From positions 1 through 64,000 of the forward strand of contig CAIXWN010000168.1 of the NCBI GenBank assembly GCA_903923135.1: a DNA stretch of 64,000 bases. The letters run 5' to 3'. Under the pieces are notes generated by a model. That model saw nothing but the letters and a program-made list of their open reading frames with translations, was not told the origin of the DNA and made no database searches. Position 1 is the first letter of the stretch, and every line of letters starts with the position of its first letter. The stretch comes from an uncultured Caulobacteraceae bacterium. Its GTDB lineage: Bacteria; Pseudomonadota; Alphaproteobacteria; Caulobacterales; Caulobacteraceae. Shown here piece after piece: positions 1 through 9,307 of the stretch. The translations under genes were made by a program, and so were the position numbers.

Positions 1-23
1 CGCCTGGTTCCGACGCGGGCGAC

Positions 24-455
24 TTGACCGGCATGGTCGGCGCCCGGCGCCTCAACGCCGCCCTGTTCACGCTCTTTCAGGAATCCTGGAAATACCTCCT
101 GGTGAGCCTCGTCGCCCTGGGCGTCGATACGGGGATCAACTTCGTCCTGAAGTATCAGGCCGGCGCGCCGTGGCCGCTCGCCGTCGCCGCGGGCTTCGTG
201 GCCGGTGTGCTGGTCAACTACGGCCTGAGCATCCGGTTCGTGTTCCATGAGCACCGGCTGGGCAACCGGGCGATGGAGTTCCTCGGCTTCCTGGCCATCG
301 GCATCCTGGGCCTGCTGGTGAAGGAGGCGGCGACCTGGGCGGCCTTCAAAGGTCTGGGTCTGGACTACAGGATCGCCACCGGCGCCGCGGTAGGGGTGGC
401 GTTCGTGTTCAACTTCGGCGCCCGCAAGGTGCTGCTGTTCTCGGCGAGGACATGA
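24..455 (+). CDS. GtrA family membrane protein (polyprenyl-phosphate-sugar flippase type)
   Basis: A 143-residue, very hydrophobic protein with about four membrane segments (roughly residues 20-45, 50-75, 83-107 and 113-138). It ends in the family-typical FNFGARKVLLF, and has NYGLSIRFVF in the middle. GtrA proteins are thought to move polyprenyl-phosphate-linked sugars across the inner membrane for later GT-C transfer. The start is uncertain: a TTG at 24 and an ATG at 33 are both possible, and the frame is open to the window edge. Its stop overlaps the next start (ATGA), so translation is probably coupled to the GT-C-like gene, which fits a donor flippase and transferase pair. Confidence 0.8.
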   Translation: MTGMVGARRLNAALFTLFQESWKYLLVSLVALGVDTGINFVLKYQAGAPWPLAVAAGFVAGVLVNYGLSIRFVFHEHRLGNRAMEFLGFLAIGILGLLVKEAATWAAFKGLGLDYRIATGAAVGVAFVFNFGARKVLLFSART

Positions 456-2230
456 GCGTCGCCGGCCCGGACAAACCCGCGAGGGACGGCTGGGCCCGCT
501 CCGTGGCCCTCACCTGGCTGAAAGCCCTCGGGGTGCTCGGCCTGATCTGCGCGGTCTACATCGTCACCCGACACGGTTACAGCATCAGCGACGTGTTCCT
601 GCTGCGTCAGGACCTGCCGGTGGCCTTTTCGTGTGCGGCGCTCATTGCGGTCGTCGCCCTGTCCTCGCTGCGCCTGCCCGCCCCGGCTCTGGCCTTCCTC
701 GATCGGCTCGTCGAGCGCCAGGGCCTGGCGATCGTCCTGGCCGCCGCCCTTCTGGTGGCCGGCGGCGCCTTCGCCGGCTGGTGGCTGGTCTACCAGACCT
801 ATCCGCTGTCGCTGGATGAATTCTGGGCGGCGTTCGACGCCCGTATTTTCGGCAGCGGCAGGTTTCTCGCGCCGGTGGCGGCGCAATGGCGGGCCTATGT
901 TCCGGCGCTCGAACCGATGTGGCGGCTGGAGATACCCGGCGCCCAGGCCTGGGCGTCCACCTATCTGCCGGTGAACGCCGCCTTCCGGGGTCTGTTCGGC
1001 CTGATCGGCTCCCAGGCTCTGTCGGGGCCGTTCTGGGCGGCGATGTCCATCCTGTTGGTCTATGTCCTGGCCCGGCAGTTCTGGCCCGCACGCCGCGACG
1101 CCGCCTTCGTCGCGGGCATCCTGCTGGCCACCTCGTCCCAGCTCATCGTCACGGCCATGAGCCCCTACGCCATGTCGGCCCACCTGGCGCTGAACCTGGC
1201 CTGGCTCTGGCTCTTCCTGCGCAAGGGCCCGCTGGCCATGTGCGCGGCGCTGGTGGTGGCCTTCGCCGCCACCGGCCTGCACCAGTTCATTTTCCATCCC
1301 CTGTTCGCCGGCCCGTTCATCCTGCAGCTGTGGTTCCAGCGCCGCTGGCGTCCAGCGGTGATCTACACCCTCGCCTACGCTGCCATCGGCCTGTTCTGGG
1401 TCTCCTGGTGGCCGGTGCTGTTCGCCCTTCAGGGCCTGCCGGCCGGGGCCGCGCACGCCGCCGCGGCCGGCGCCAGCGCCGAGGCCCTGGCCATGGCCTT
1501 CAACCCGATCGGCGTCAACCTGATGGCCGAGAACCTCCTCCGCCTGGTGCTCTGGCAGAATCCGCTCACGGTTCCCCTCGCCATGATCGGCGCCCTGGTC
1601 GCCTGGCGTGACCGTAACCCTGTGATGCTGCCCATGGCCGCGGGGATAATCCTGACCGTCCTGTTTCTGGTCGTCATCACGCCGTTCCAGGGCCACGGCT
1701 GGGGCTACCGCTATCTCCACGGGTACCTGGGCAGCCTGTGCCTGCTGGCGGCCCTGGCCTGGATCAGCTTGACCGGCGCGGCCGATGAGACCGGACGAGC
1801 GCGGGGCTGGGCCTGCCTGGCGGTCACCTCCCTGGCCGCCGTTGGCCTGTGGCTGCCCATCCGCCTGAAGGAGGCCCACGAGTTCATCCAGCCCTACGCG
1901 CGTTCGTGGGCGGCCATTGAGCATGCCCATGCCGATGTTGTGATCGTCGACGCCTCGGGGCTCTGGTACGCCAACGACCTGGTGCGCAACGACCCGTTCC
2001 TTGAGCAGGGACCGAAGATCATGCATCGCTATCTGCTCAGCGACACACAATTGAAGGCGCTGTGCGCGCGCTACCGGGTCGCCTATTTCGACCGCCGCGA
2101 CGGCGTGCGCTACGGCATCACGCCGGTGCTCGGCGAGACCTCCTTCGCCGGCCAGAAGGCCCTGTCCCCGTTGGCCGGACGTGGCCGCCTGCAGCCGCCC
2201 GACTGCGCCCGTCCGGTGACGGCGCCGTGA
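452..2230 (+). CDS. Polytopic membrane protein, GT-C glycosyltransferase-like (paralog 1)
   Basis: A 592-residue protein with at least ten hydrophobic segments. After the second or third segment, a loop carries LSLDEF (D122, E123), the place where GT-C enzymes keep their acidic metal- or donor-binding residues. GLHQFIFHPLF and GHGWGYRYLHG lie in later loops and are shared with the next gene. GT-C enzymes use polyprenyl-phosphate sugars on the outer face of the inner membrane; the adjacent GtrA supports this. The family was not identified precisely, so substrate and acceptor are unknown. The C-terminal 120 residues look extracytoplasmic and soluble. Confidence 0.6.
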   Translation: MSVAGPDKPARDGWARSVALTWLKALGVLGLICAVYIVTRHGYSISDVFLLRQDLPVAFSCAALIAVVALSSLRLPAPALAFLDRLVERQGLAIVLAAALLVAGGAFAGWWLVYQTYPLSLDEFWAAFDARIFGSGRFLAPVAAQWRAYVPALEPMWRLEIPGAQAWASTYLPVNAAFRGLFGLIGSQALSGPFWAAMSILLVYVLARQFWPARRDAAFVAGILLATSSQLIVTAMSPYAMSAHLALNLAWLWLFLRKGPLAMCAALVVAFAATGLHQFIFHPLFAGPFILQLWFQRRWRPAVIYTLAYAAIGLFWVSWWPVLFALQGLPAGAAHAAAAGASAEALAMAFNPIGVNLMAENLLRLVLWQNPLTVPLAMIGALVAWRDRNPVMLPMAAGIILTVLFLVVITPFQGHGWGYRYLHGYLGSLCLLAALAWISLTGAADETGRARGWACLAVTSLAAVGLWLPIRLKEAHEFIQPYARSWAAIEHAHADVVIVDASGLWYANDLVRNDPFLEQGPKIMHRYLLSDTQLKALCARYRVAYFDRRDGVRYGITPVLGETSFAGQKALSPLAGRGRLQPPDCARPVTAP

Positions 2231-2254
2231 GGGCTGAGGCCGGGCGCTGGCGGT

Positions 2255-4072
2255 ATGCTTGAACGTGTCCTCAAGACCTGGCTGATCCTGGGGGCGGCGC
2301 TTCTGCTGGCGCTTCTGCCTGGCGTGGCCCAGTGGACGTGGTTCCAGCTCCCGGCTCACTTTTTCATCACGCAGGACCTGCCGGTCCTGGCCGGCGTCCT
2401 GGGCGTCGTCGTGGCCCTGCGTGTGCTTCCCCGGATGGCCACGGGCCTCTCGGCGGACGTCGGCGCCCTGGGCGCCCGGCTGTGGCCAGCCGGGCCGCCG
2501 ACCATCCGCCCCGTCTGGATCGTCGCCGGCGCCGCCCTAGGCTGCGGCGTCGTCTGCCTTGCCGGCGCCCACTGGATCGCCGAGGACTACGCCCTGACCA
2601 TGGATGAATTCATGGCGCGGTTCGGGGCGGCCATCGCCGCCCGCGGCCAGCTGGTCGCGCCGCTGGCGGGGCCCTGGCGAGAGTTCGCCGACGCGCTGTC
2701 GCCGCGTTTCCTGTCCCGCGCCGCCGACGGCGCCTGGTGGGCTTCGGGCTATTTTCCTGTCAACGCCGCCCTGCAGGGGCTGGGGATCGCACTGGGCGTG
2801 GGGGGGCTGGTGATTCCCTCGCTCGTGACGATCTCGGTCCTGGCCGTTTTCGGGGTCGGACGCAGGCTATGGCCGGACCGGTCGGACACGGCGCTCGTGG
2901 CGATCCTGCTTCTGGCCACCTCCAGCCAGTTCCTGGTCACCGGCATGACGCCCTATGCGATGACCGCGCACCTGGCGCTCAACATGGTCTGGCTCTGGCT
3001 GTTCCTGCGCGGCGGCTGGCCGGGCCATATCGGCGCCATCGCCGTGGGGGCGGTCGCTGTGGGCCTGCACCAGTTGCTCTTTCATCCGCTGTTCGTAGCG
3101 CCCTTCGTTCTGCAGCTCTGGCTGGAGCGCCGCTGGCGCCTCGCCCTGCTCTACACCGTCGCCTATGGCGTCATCTGCCTGGCCTGGATCGACTACTGGC
3201 CCCTGGCGCTCGCGGCGTCGGGGCTGACCGGACAGGGAGGTGGCCCCGCCGCATCGGCGGCGTCCGGCGCCGCCTCCGGAGCCACGTCGGCGGTCGGCGG
3301 GTTCTTCGGTCACTTTGTGACGCTGATCACCCAGCCGCCGCCCGACAGCCTCGGTCTGATGGCCAAGAACCTCATCCGCTTCGTCACCTGGCAGAACCTG
3401 TTGCTGGCGCCGCTGGTCGTTCTCGGCGCCGCCGCCGCCTTCAGGGCCGCCGGAACGCTCCGGTCGATGATCGTGGGCCTGGGGCTCACCATCGTCGCCA
3501 TGGCCTTGATCCTGCCGGACCAGGGACACGGGTGGGGCTACCGCTATCTGCATGGCCAGCTGGGGGTGGCGTGCCTGCTGGCGGCCTGGACCTGGACGCG
3601 GTTCACCGATGGCCTTGATGCGAGGGGGCGGGCCGGCGCCAGGGTGGCGTTCCTGGCCGTTGGCGCCCTCTCCCTGTTCGGCCTGGCTCCCCTGCGCGCC
3701 TGGCAGTATCACAGCTTTCTTCACCCCTACGCCGCCGCCCAGGCCGAGGTCGATCGCGCGCCGACGCCTTTTGTGCTGGTCGATGACGCCGGGGTCTACT
3801 TCGGCTGTGATCTGGTGCGCAACGATCCCTATCTGCGCAACCGTCCGCTCAAGCTGTGCCTGCGGGTCCTCACCGACGATCAGATCCGGCGGCTCTGCGC
3901 CGGCGGCGCGATCTCGTTTTCAGGCAAGGCCGACGCCGCCAGACATCACATCCGGACGTTCCCCGATCCGGCCGAGCTGGGCGACCACGCCCGTCGGATC
4001 GCCACCCTGCGGTCAATGAGCTGCGGAGCCGGCAAGACGCCGGTCCGCGACGTGGCGGGTGGGCCGATCTGA
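2255..4072 (+). CDS. Polytopic membrane protein, GT-C glycosyltransferase-like (paralog 2)
   Basis: A 605-residue tandem paralog of the preceding gene. The acidic loop is LTMDEF (D117, E118), and it also has LATSSQFLVTGMTPYAM, GLHQLLFHPLF and GHGWGYRYLHG, each with a close counterpart upstream. It differs by a Gly/Ala/Ser-rich insertion around residues 325-350. The ATG lies 24 bases after the previous stop, and no terminator is seen between them, so the GtrA gene and the two paralogs are probably one operon. A duplicated transferase may act on two acceptors or linkages. Function is inferred from topology and context only. Confidence 0.6.
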   Translation: MLERVLKTWLILGAALLLALLPGVAQWTWFQLPAHFFITQDLPVLAGVLGVVVALRVLPRMATGLSADVGALGARLWPAGPPTIRPVWIVAGAALGCGVVCLAGAHWIAEDYALTMDEFMARFGAAIAARGQLVAPLAGPWREFADALSPRFLSRAADGAWWASGYFPVNAALQGLGIALGVGGLVIPSLVTISVLAVFGVGRRLWPDRSDTALVAILLLATSSQFLVTGMTPYAMTAHLALNMVWLWLFLRGGWPGHIGAIAVGAVAVGLHQLLFHPLFVAPFVLQLWLERRWRLALLYTVAYGVICLAWIDYWPLALAASGLTGQGGGPAASAASGAASGATSAVGGFFGHFVTLITQPPPDSLGLMAKNLIRFVTWQNLLLAPLVVLGAAAAFRAAGTLRSMIVGLGLTIVAMALILPDQGHGWGYRYLHGQLGVACLLAAWTWTRFTDGLDARGRAGARVAFLAVGALSLFGLAPLRAWQYHSFLHPYAAAQAEVDRAPTPFVLVDDAGVYFGCDLVRNDPYLRNRPLKLCLRVLTDDQIRRLCAGGAISFSGKADAARHHIRTFPDPAELGDHARRIATLRSMSCGAGKTPVRDVAGGPI

Positions 4073-4090
4073 GTCGCCGTCGGCCGCGGC

Positions 4091-5308
4091 TCAGTCGCGG
4101 GCCTTCAGGAACTTCGCGTCGTTGCCGTTGATGATCGCCAGCAGGAAGCCGCCCAGAATGGTCTGGGCCCCCAGCGTGATCAGCAGGGTGCCCAGCACCG
4201 CCGGCAGCGCCGAGAACGCGCGCTGATAGTGCCTGGCCGACCAGTCGGCGACCACCCACAGCAGATCGGCCAGGCCCAGGGCGCCAAAGACCAGGCCGGC
4301 GAAGATCATCGTCTCCAGGGTCACCCAGCGCGACAGGGCGAGGATCCAGGCCTTCGGCCGCCGGTAGCCGGCCCTCACCCCGTGCAGATGGCTGGCCATG
4401 GCCAGGATCGCGGCGATGTGGCCCAGCCCGACCATGGCGCTGGCCAGGATCACCCAATAGTCGCCCAGCGCGGTCTCGACATGGGGCTGGAACACGAACC
4501 GCCAGGCGGCCAGGCCGAGGATCGCCGACCCGGCGGCCACGGCCAGCACGGCCGGCAGGGCGAACAGCCACGCCGGGCTGAGCATGAACAGATAGCGAAG
4601 GTGACGCCAGCCGTCGCGCCAGGGCCGCAGGTGCGGTGGGCGGTCACGCAGGTCGGGCGACAGGGTGGCGGGCCTCTCGACGATGGTCTCGCCCAGCAGG
4701 GCCGCCTTGATCACCATCTCGCTGGCGAACTCCATGCCGGCGCCGGCCAGCTGAAGCCGGTCGAAACAGTCGCGCGTCAGCGCCCGCAGGCCGCAGTGAG
4801 CGTCGCCGGCGCCGGTCCTGAACAGCAGGTTCAGAATGCCGGTCAGCACCGGATTGCCGATGTAGCGGTTCTTCCAGGGCATGGCGCCAGGCTTGATGCC
4901 GCCCTTGAAGCGGTTGCCCATACACAGGTCCGCGCCGTCGATCAGGGCGCCGATCATCGGCGTGGCCTCGCGGAAGTTGTAGGAGCCGTCGGCGTCGCCC
5001 ATCACCAGATAGCGGCCGCGCGCGCCGCGGAAGCCGCCGCGCAGCGCCGCGCCATAGCCCTTCTCGGTCACGTCGACCACGCGAGCCCCCAGACGCCCGG
5101 CCAGGGCCTGGCTGCCGTCGGTGCTGCCGTTATCGGCGATGATCACCTCGCCGGTAAGGCCATAGCGCGTTCGGATATCCGCCAGCGCCTCGTTGCAGGC
5201 CGCGATGCACGGCTCGAGGCAGCCGACCTCGTTGAGGCATGGCATGACGAAGGAGACGTCCACGCTCCCTGTCTCCCCCGTCTGGCTCACCTGACCGCCG
5301 TCCCCCAC
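4091..5308 (-). CDS. GT2 polyprenyl-phosphate glycosyltransferase (DPM1/GtrB-like) with C-terminal membrane segments
   Basis: The GT-A domain opens with VSFVMPCLNE and has IIADNGSTDGS, and a DAD motif near residue 105 (VMGDADGSYNF), as in dolichol/undecaprenyl-phosphate mannosyl- or glucosyltransferases. The second half has four hydrophobic segments (from about residue 240), typical of the membrane-anchored GtrB type. It likely makes a polyprenyl-phosphate hexose used by the nearby GtrA/GT-C proteins. The frame is open upstream to 5488. A GTG at 5308 preceded by GGAGAAG was chosen; a GTG at 5290 is an alternative. It converges with the GT-C gene, with 18 bases between the stops. Confidence 0.8.
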   Translation of the reverse strand: MGDGGQVSQTGETGSVDVSFVMPCLNEVGCLEPCIAACNEALADIRTRYGLTGEVIIADNGSTDGSQALAGRLGARVVDVTEKGYGAALRGGFRGARGRYLVMGDADGSYNFREATPMIGALIDGADLCMGNRFKGGIKPGAMPWKNRYIGNPVLTGILNLLFRTGAGDAHCGLRALTRDCFDRLQLAGAGMEFASEMVIKAALLGETIVERPATLSPDLRDRPPHLRPWRDGWRHLRYLFMLSPAWLFALPAVLAVAAGSAILGLAAWRFVFQPHVETALGDYWVILASAMVGLGHIAAILAMASHLHGVRAGYRRPKAWILALSRWVTLETMIFAGLVFGALGLADLLWVVADWSARHYQRAFSALPAVLGTLLITLGAQTILGGFLLAIINGNDAKFLKARD

Positions 5309-5433
5309 GATGTCACCGCTTCTCCAGATCGGACGCCCAGTGTGACCCCTTGTCGACCCTAAGCCAAGGTCGGCCATTGTCCACGCCTTCGGCGCGCGTG
5401 TGGCCTTCCCGCCGCCCGTTGGGCCGGGCGCGG

Positions 5434-6252
5434 TCAATAGCCAAGGCCATAGGCCCAGGCGATGGCCTCCGCCAGGGGGCCGGGCCACAGCCGGCGGAAC
5501 AGGATCAGGTCCTCTCTCTGGCGGACCCCCTCGCGGATCAGGCGCGACGTCGCGGTCAGGGGGTTGTGTCGTCGGCCGACCAGCCGGGCCGGCGCCCGGG
5601 CGAACACCTGGCCCGCGTCCGCCAGCCGCAGCCAGGCGTCCCAGTCCAGATTAGACTGAAAGGCGTCGGAAAAGGCGAAGTCGCCAAGCCGGTCCCGGTC
5701 GAAGGTCACGGACGAGCAGGGAAGGGGATTGCCCAGCGCCAGGAAGCGCCGCAGCCGGGTCGGCGCGACGCGCGTCGCCGCCCCCAGCGTCAGGCGCTCC
5801 AGCAGATGTTTGACGACGCTGATCCGGGACGTGACCACCGCGCCCTGGTCGTCGATCTCGTCATAGCCGGTGAAGGCCAGGGCCGCGCCGCGCGCGTTCC
5901 GCAGGGCGGCCAGGCTGAGATCCAGGAAGGCCGGACGATAGACATCATCCTGGTGGGCGAGGGTGACATGGCGCGCCGGGGTGGCGGCGAGTGCGAAATT
6001 CCAGTCGGCGGCGATGCCGGCCCGACGCGGGTTGATCATCACCGGAACCCCGAAGGCCGCCGCCGTGTCGGTGATGAAGTTCGAGGGGGTCGACGTGGTC
6101 AGCACGAGCGTCGAGGCGCGGGTCTGGTCCCGCAGCGACCTGAGGCAATCGCCGAGGAACGGAGAGTCGCCGTAGGCCATGACCGCGAAGCTGTGGTCGG
6201 CGGTCGGCGCGCGGTCGAGCCGTGATCCCGGATCGGGGTGATCGGTCGCCAT
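5434..6252 (-). CDS. GT2 family glycosyltransferase
   Basis: A 272-residue cytoplasmic protein with a degenerate GT2 fold. The N-terminal strand SFAVMAYGDSPFLGDCL replaces the usual VSVIIPTYN, and the metal-binding acidic motif is HQDDVY near residue 100, following AGIAADWNFALA. The ATG falls one base after the stop of the upstream GT2 gene, so the two are translationally coupled. It probably adds one sugar to a lipid-linked repeat unit. Donor and linkage cannot be read from the sequence. Confidence 0.75.
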   Translation of the reverse strand: MATDHPDPGSRLDRAPTADHSFAVMAYGDSPFLGDCLRSLRDQTRASTLVLTTSTPSNFITDTAAAFGVPVMINPRRAGIAADWNFALAATPARHVTLAHQDDVYRPAFLDLSLAALRNARGAALAFTGYDEIDDQGAVVTSRISVVKHLLERLTLGAATRVAPTRLRRFLALGNPLPCSSVTFDRDRLGDFAFSDAFQSNLDWDAWLRLADAGQVFARAPARLVGRRHNPLTATSRLIREGVRQREDLILFRRLWPGPLAEAIAWAYGLGY

Positions 6253-6253
6253 G

Positions 6254-7183
6254 TCAGTAGAATCCGGCCGCCACCAGCAGCCGGCCGCTGATCGCGCCCA
6301 GGACGGTGGTGCGCGGCATCCGCCCGAACAGGGCGAACAGCAGCCGCGCGATCAGCGAGCGCCGTGACGACACCAGCGCCTGGGTCATCATCCGCAGGTC
6401 GGCCGGCAGCTGATCACCGAACAGCCGGAGCAGTTCGGCGGCCTGCCCGTGAATGGGGTAAAAGCGTGACGGGTCCCTCAGAAGGGCCGGCGCCTGGGCC
6501 AGGATCGACGACAGTCGGCTGGGCCGCGAGCCGAAGACGTTGCCCGGGTGCTGGCGATAGAGGACGCCCGGACGCTCGTCGAACAGGATCACGCCGAACG
6601 CCGAGATCACCAGGGCGCACCACCAGTCGTGCATGATGACGCCCCCGGCCGGCGGGCGGGAGCGGATCAGCTGGAACGCGGCGGCGTTCATCACCACCGT
6701 ATTGCCGATGGCCATGTTGGCGAAGAGCAGCTCCTCGAAACGCCCTGTTCCCATGAACAGGGATTCCCCCATGGGCCTGAGCGCCTCATCGACACAGAGC
6801 GCCTTGGAGCAATAGAGCGCCGGCCGGTCCGGGTCGGCGTCCGCCAGTGTGGCCACCGCCCGGGCCAGCTTGTCAGGCAGCCAGACGTCATCCTGGTCGC
6901 AGAAGGCGTAGTGGTCGAAGGTCGCGGGAACCGCGCCCAGCAGGGCCAGAAAGCTCCTGGCCGGACCGAGATTCCCGCCACCCAGAGGAGAGGCCAGTTG
7001 CGGCCAGAGGCGGGCGTAGTCGGCGAGAATGTCCAGGGTGCGGTCCGACGATCCGTCATCCCGGGCGAACACCTCAAGCCGAACGCCGTCCTGGGCGGCC
7101 AGGCTGTCCAGTTGGGCCGCGAGGAAGGCCTCTCCGTTGTAGGTCGACAGAAGCGTTGCAACCGTGTGCGGGCGAGTCTTCAT
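6254..7183 (-). CDS. GT2 family glycosyltransferase, rhamnosyltransferase-like
   Basis: The N-terminus VATLLSTYNGEAFLAAQLDS and the following FARDDGSSDRTLDIL are characteristic of the GT2 subfamily that includes bacterial dTDP-rhamnosyltransferases. The acidic motif is CDQDDVWLPDKL. The longer open frame begins at 7228, but the ATG at 7183 has an AGAGGAG ribosome site in front, giving 309 residues. It heads a leftward pair with the next GT2 gene and is divergent from the GT2 pair starting at 7360; the 176 bases between them should hold both promoters. Confidence 0.8.
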   Translation of the reverse strand: MKTRPHTVATLLSTYNGEAFLAAQLDSLAAQDGVRLEVFARDDGSSDRTLDILADYARLWPQLASPLGGGNLGPARSFLALLGAVPATFDHYAFCDQDDVWLPDKLARAVATLADADPDRPALYCSKALCVDEALRPMGESLFMGTGRFEELLFANMAIGNTVVMNAAAFQLIRSRPPAGGVIMHDWWCALVISAFGVILFDERPGVLYRQHPGNVFGSRPSRLSSILAQAPALLRDPSRFYPIHGQAAELLRLFGDQLPADLRMMTQALVSSRRSLIARLLFALFGRMPRTTVLGAISGRLLVAAGFY

Positions 7184-7359
7184 TGGCGAGACTCTCCTCT
7201 GCCCTGGCGTGCCTTTACGAGCGGCCATCCGGGGCCGATATCAGATTATTGGGCTGTCGGCGCGCATTCAAGTTCGGGCGATCGCCCGGGCGGGGGCGCC
7301 GATCGCCGCCGTCCCCGCGAGACTGGATGGGGAGACCGAAAAGGGGTTGAAGCCGCGGC

Positions 7360-8295
7360 ATGCCGTCCCGTGAATCCACCCTCCCCGTTGCCTACAGCGC
7401 GCCGCTCGCCGATGGTCTGGCCGTTGTGGTCACCTACAATCCGGATGGCGGCCTCGCCGCCCGCCTTGCGGCGCTGAGGGCCCAGGTCGAGGCCGTCGTG
7501 GTGATCGACAACGGTTCGGTGAACCTCGACGGGATCGCCGCGGCCGCCCGGTCGTCAGGGTGCCGCCTGGTCGAAAACGGCCGCAACCTCGGCATCGCCG
7601 CAGCGCTCAGCCAGGCGGCGGGCATGGCGGTCGACGGCGGCTATGAATGGCTGGCGACCTTCGACCAGGACAGTTCGGTGCGGCCGGGGTCCATAGCCGG
7701 CATGCTCGAGGTCTATCGCAGTCATCCGGCGCGCGACCGGATCGGGGTGATCTCGCTGTCCCATCGGGACCGCGCCACCGGGCGCGACTACCACCTGCCC
7801 TGGGACATCCTGGCCGAGGGCGAGGCCTGGCGGTCGGTGCGAAGCGCCATCACCTCGGGCAACCTCATTCCGGTCCGCACGTTCGAACGGGTCGGGCGCT
7901 TCGATGATCGGCTGTTCATCGATTCGGTCGACCACGAGTTCTGCCTGCGTTGCCGCGCCAGCGGCCTGCTGATCATCGAATGCCGGCGCCAGGTCCTGGA
8001 TCACGCCAAGGGTGACGCGACGGAGCACCGGTTTCTCGGGTTGAAAGTCCCCTCATCCAATCACTCTGCGAGCCGGCGGTACTACATAGCGCGCAACCAG
8101 CTGGAGCTCTTCCGGCGTTTCGCCCTCGTCGATCCGGCGTGGGTGTGCCTCTCCGCCTTCCTTCTGGCGTGCGAGGCCGTCATCATCCTGCTCTACGAGA
8201 CCGACCGGCGGGCGAAATTCGCGGCGATGATCGCCGGTGCGCGGGATGCGGTCCTGCGCCGGTTCGGCCCGCGTCGGTTGCGGAGCGGCGCATGA
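7360..8295 (+). CDS. GT2 rhamnosyltransferase-like protein (tandem copy 1)
   Basis: A 311-residue GT2 protein with the rhamnosyltransferase-type signature set: LAVVVTYNPDGG, VVVIDNGSVN, NLGIAAALSQA and the acidic TFDQDSSVRPG. The C-terminal 60 residues contain a hydrophobic patch that may contact the membrane. The ATG at 7360 follows AAGGGG. Its stop overlaps the next start (ATGA). The following gene is a clear duplicate, so the pair may add two successive deoxyhexose residues. The donor (likely dTDP-L-rhamnose by family) is inferred, since no rml genes lie in this window. Confidence 0.82.
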   Translation: MPSRESTLPVAYSAPLADGLAVVVTYNPDGGLAARLAALRAQVEAVVVIDNGSVNLDGIAAAARSSGCRLVENGRNLGIAAALSQAAGMAVDGGYEWLATFDQDSSVRPGSIAGMLEVYRSHPARDRIGVISLSHRDRATGRDYHLPWDILAEGEAWRSVRSAITSGNLIPVRTFERVGRFDDRLFIDSVDHEFCLRCRASGLLIIECRRQVLDHAKGDATEHRFLGLKVPSSNHSASRRYYIARNQLELFRRFALVDPAWVCLSAFLLACEAVIILLYETDRRAKFAAMIAGARDAVLRRFGPRRLRSGA

Positions 8296-9236
8296 ACCGG
8301 CCGTCGGCCGAGGGCGGGACCGGGACCGGGACCGGCGAGGGCGTCCTGGCGCCCGGACTGGCCAACGTCCTCGCCGTGGTGGTGACCTACAATCCCGGCG
8401 ACGACCTGGCCTGGAATTTGGCGGCGCTGCGGGATCAGGTCGACCAGGTGGTGGTGATCGACAACGGCTCGGCCAACCACGCCGCGATCTCGCGCACAGC
8501 CGCCGCGGCGGGCTGCGAGTATATGGGGAACCTCCAGAACCTGGGGATCGGCGCCGCGCTCAGTCAGGCGGCGCGCCTGGCCCTCGATCGCGGGGCCGAC
8601 TGGCTGGCGATGTTCGACCAGGACAGCCTGGCCCCGCCCGGCGGCCTGGTCGGCCTGCTCCGGCTCTTTGACCGTCACCCCCAGCGCGACCGTATCGCCG
8701 TTCTGGCCATGAGCCACCGGGACCGTGTGACGGCTGGCGACTACCACCACGGACGGGACGTGGTCGAGGCGTCGGGGGATTGGCGATCGGTGCGCACCAC
8801 GATCACGTCGGGAAGCCTGGTCCGGACCGCTGTCTTCGGCGAGGTCGGCCTCTTCGACGAGGCCCTGTTCATCGATTCCGTGGACCACGACTTCTGCCTG
8901 CGCTGCCGCAGCCGCGGATATCTGATCATAGAGGGGCGGGATCAGGTCATGCAGCATTCGCTTGGGGCGATCACGACCCATGAGCTTCTGGGCAGGCGGG
9001 TCACCTGTGGCAATTACAACGCCATTCGACGGTACTATATCACCCGAAACACGCTGGAAGTGGCGCGCCGGTTCGCCTTTTCGGAAACGGGTTGGGCCGC
9101 CTTGTCGGTGGTCTATCTGCTGGTGGATAGCCTGATGGTGCTGCTGTATGAAAGCCAACGGCCAGCCAAGCTTGCGGCGATGGCGCGGGGCCTGGTCGAC
9201 TTTCTGACCCGGCGTTTTGGTCCGCGGTCGTTGTAG
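8292..9236 (+). CDS. GT2 rhamnosyltransferase-like protein (tandem copy 2)
   Basis: A 314-residue paralog of the preceding gene with the same order of motifs: LAVVVTYNPGDD, VVVIDNGSAN, NLGIGAALSQA, MFDQDSLAPPG, and the shared C-terminal RRYYITRN block. The frame extends upstream, but the ATG overlapping the previous stop is the natural coupled start. The first 17 codons include three copies of a six-base repeat encoding Gly-Thr pairs, absent from the sister gene. It probably transfers a deoxysugar in the same chain. Confidence 0.82.
   Translation: MNRPSAEGGTGTGTGEGVLAPGLANVLAVVVTYNPGDDLAWNLAALRDQVDQVVVIDNGSANHAAISRTAAAAGCEYMGNLQNLGIGAALSQAARLALDRGADWLAMFDQDSLAPPGGLVGLLRLFDRHPQRDRIAVLAMSHRDRVTAGDYHHGRDVVEASGDWRSVRTTITSGSLVRTAVFGEVGLFDEALFIDSVDHDFCLRCRSRGYLIIEGRDQVMQHSLGAITTHELLGRRVTCGNYNAIRRYYITRNTLEVARRFAFSETGWAALSVVYLLVDSLMVLLYESQRPAKLAAMARGLVDFLTRRFGPRSL
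8316..8333 (+). repeat. Hexanucleotide GGGACC repeat, three copies, inside a GT2 gene
   Basis: Three perfect in-frame copies of GGGACC (plus two further bases) near the 5' end of the second tandem GT2 gene, encoding Gly-Thr pairs. Changes in copy number would keep the frame, so it would alter a linker rather than switch the gene off. Confidence 0.7.
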
Positions 9237-9307
9237 CGATCAGGTTTGCATCGGGTTTCGTTGGCTTGAATTGACTACCAGCAGTACGCTCCAACTACCG
9301 GAGACGT

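Noticed and set aside
365-2359. Long open frame opposite the GtrA and first GT-C-like gene
   Set aside because: Arg/Gln/Gly-rich low-complexity product without motifs. The opposite strand has clear membrane proteins, so this is a GC-rich shadow.
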